IMG/VR virus record: IMGVR_UViG_3300030329_000587
Span: 1 to 30,057 of that record
DNA length: 30,057 nucleotides
Reading direction: 5' to 3' (one strand)
Source: a virus
The position numbers and the translations under genes are program-made. This document shows positions 29,034 to 30,057 of this stretch, piece by piece. Below the pieces are notes generated by a model. The model was not told the DNA's origin, made no database searches, and saw only the letters and a program-made list of their open reading frames with translations. The stretch's first letter is position 1. Each line of letters opens with the position of its first letter.

Positions 29034-29802
29034 TATCTACCTCGTTTTTTCGTTCACGCCGCGCACGGTTTGCTTCAATCACTTCCGCGCTGGATTTCAT
29101 CCATGTTGGGCGATTATCGCTCTTATTTGCCTCTAAAGGCCTAAAATAGCTAGTTTGAAAGCCCACCCAACTACGTTCAATTGCAGTTTTGAGAGCGCCG
29201 ATAACGTCCATGTTCTCCTGATGGGCTTTCGATATTGTGTCGAGCGTTTGCCCGATATATTTTTCATCCTTCCATTTTTTACTGGCAGGATAGACATCGC
29301 CTTTAAGCTTCGCCCATTCATGCCAGAGGTCTAAAAACCCGGGTAATTTTTCTAAATTTTCAGGGATTGCGTGACTAAGTATGGAACTATATGAAATATA
29401 GTTCTTTCTTTCTTTCTTTAGTTGTGCACCTATCTTTGTCCCGCTCGTTGTCTCGCCCGTTGCAACGGATAGCTGGTAATCGTCGTATTTGCAGACCTTC
29501 ACGACGGTCGTGAGTTGTCCCATATCGCGTATCGATAACTGTCCCGTTTTTTTAAGGGTATTTAAGAAGCGATTTACCTTCCCTCTTGACCACCCCCAAC
29601 GCTTCCCCATCGTCAGCCTTGACCACGCCAATTCACCGCGGGAAACCTCAATGGTATTCCCGTTGATATAGGCCACGTTGTCCTCGTAATTCGCATTTAA
29701 AAGAAGATCGATCCACGCCTGCCCCTTTGAGAAACTTTCGGCTTTCCATAGGTCGTGATCGCATATTTTTCTATGCAGACGGATATATCCGGCGTTACTC
29801 AC
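28885..29802 (-). CDS. Phage replication initiator (winged-helix, DnaD / O-like)
   Basis: A 305-aa protein. The N-terminal 110 residues, with GYIRLHRKICDHDLWKAESFSKGQAWIDLLLNANY, then RGELAWSRLTMGKRWGWSRGKVNRFLNTLKK.G, fit the winged-helix domain of phage replication proteins of the O/DnaD type. The middle (about 145-225) is helical and contains LPGFLDLWHEWAKLKGD. The last 50 residues are low-complexity and overprinted by the helicase-loader gene. It should bind the phage origin, often within its own gene, and recruit the loader. The start is GTG, overlapping the upstream stop (GTGAGTAA), with GGAAG upstream. Confidence 0.85.
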   Translation of the reverse strand: MSNAGYIRLHRKICDHDLWKAESFSKGQAWIDLLLNANYEDNVAYINGNTIEVSRGELAWSRLTMGKRWGWSRGKVNRFLNTLKKTGQLSIRDMGQLTTVVKVCKYDDYQLSVATGETTSGTKIGAQLKKERKNYISYSSILSHAIPENLEKLPGFLDLWHEWAKLKGDVYPASKKWKDEKYIGQTLDTISKAHQENMDVIGALKTAIERSWVGFQTSYFRPLEANKSDNRPTWMKSSAEVIEANRARRERKNEVDNDGNDKRSSYKRLLGSSGNQFQRGTDGRAGRVVAGSAGNPEPGTASARS

Positions 29803-29998
29803 TCTTCAGCTCTTCCAATTTTTTTAATACAGAAATATTCCTGTCGGTTGCCAGACCAATAGCGGTAGCCTGAACCTTCTGAATAAGGTCATCATCAAGC
29901 GCACGGCTCACGGTGGCTAGGGATACTCCCATTTCGTCAGCGACGTTCTGAAGCGGAATCCCGCTGTCGCGCAATAATTGTTTAACTCCTTCCTTCAT
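29795..29998 (-). CDS. Small HTH regulator (Cro / repressor-like)
   Basis: A 67-aa protein. The segment IPLQNVADEMGVSLATVSRALDDD (about 14-37) is a helix-turn-helix of the XRE/LacI type: an A-D-x-x-G-V turn followed by the recognition helix S-L-A-T-V-S-R-A-L. The C-terminal 25 residues are helical and may dimerise. It heads the leftward operon before the replication genes, where lambdoid phages place Cro or CII. A candidate operator is just upstream. AAGG precedes the ATG at a good distance. It may be one of the DNA-binding partners for the dispersed palindromes, but this is only a possibility. Confidence 0.8.
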   Translation of the reverse strand: MKEGVKQLLRDSGIPLQNVADEMGVSLATVSRALDDDLIQKVQATAIGLATDRNISVLKKLEELKSE

Positions 29999-30057
29999 TT
30001 ATAGCCTTGTAAGATTGTTTGCAATAATGTATGCTGTATAAAGCCTAAACTAGCTTA
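29999..30057 (-). promoter_or_regulatory. Upstream region of the HTH gene with a short palindrome
   Basis: This 59-bp leader at the window edge contains ATTGTTTGCAAT (30014-30025), arms ATTG/CAAT with a 4-base centre, at about 16 bases from the HTH start. It could be an operator for the small HTH protein. The promoter would lie here or beyond the edge; I see no convincing -35/-10 pair. Confidence 0.3.

Noticed and set aside
1-30057. Promoters like the T7, T3 or SP6 consensus
   Set aside because: I found no TAATACGACTCACTATAG-like sequence on either strand, and no shared longer motif among the few intergenic gaps.

Overview
The window is phage DNA from a podovirus of the T7/Autographivirales type, or a closely related prophage. 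Every gene I can support lies on the minus strand, so transcription runs from right (30057) to left (1). The virion genes follow T7 order from right to left: portal, scaffold, major capsid, tail tubular A, tail tubular B, three internal virion proteins, then tail fibre. A single-subunit T7-type RNA polymerase (22429-24870) lies upstream of them. The host cannot be read from the sequence. Moderate GC, the fibre repeats of the 'LADARIP / ITSGTF..ARI' style and the small fibre-partner proteins resemble phages of aquatic or marine proteobacteria, but that is an inference.

Right part (about 25000-30057), the early module: a small Cro/repressor-like HTH protein, a winged-helix replication initiator, a G39P/lambda-P-like helicase-loader candidate, two small proteins, a RecE-type exonuclease, a ParB-like DNA-binding protein, a RecT annealase, two small unknown proteins and an excisionase/MerR-type HTH protein. 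No DNA polymerase, primase or replicative helicase is visible. The replication logic looks lambda-like (recruit the host replisome, recombine with RecE/RecT) and not T7-like.

Middle part (20380-25006): a 136-bp spacer bounded exactly by an imperfect inverted repeat and holding a possible 41-aa ORF, then the RNA polymerase, a small protein with an SSB-like acidic tip, two PD-(D/E)XK-like nucleases, a T7-lysozyme-type amidase and two small proteins next to the portal gene.

Left part (1-20380): the morphogenesis block, tightly packed with repeated TAATG stop/start overlaps. There is a strong terminator hairpin directly after the capsid gene and a 131-bp non-coding region before it. Beyond the T7-like tail fibre lies an AT-richer set of small fibre and adhesin genes, including a duplicated 'fibre + small partner' cassette. 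The left edge cuts a further fibre-like gene. Terminase, holin and spanin genes are not in the window.

The most striking unexplained signal is an 8-bp palindrome, TGCTAGCA, found 11 times from 4255 to 28503 (core GCTAGC 17 times). All copies are inside genes, in more than one reading frame, and none falls in the first 4.25 kb. It is far above chance and looks like a dispersed protein-binding or modification site. No stretch over 300 bp lacks a gene. I saw no tRNA, rRNA, CRISPR array, insertion sequence or integrase.
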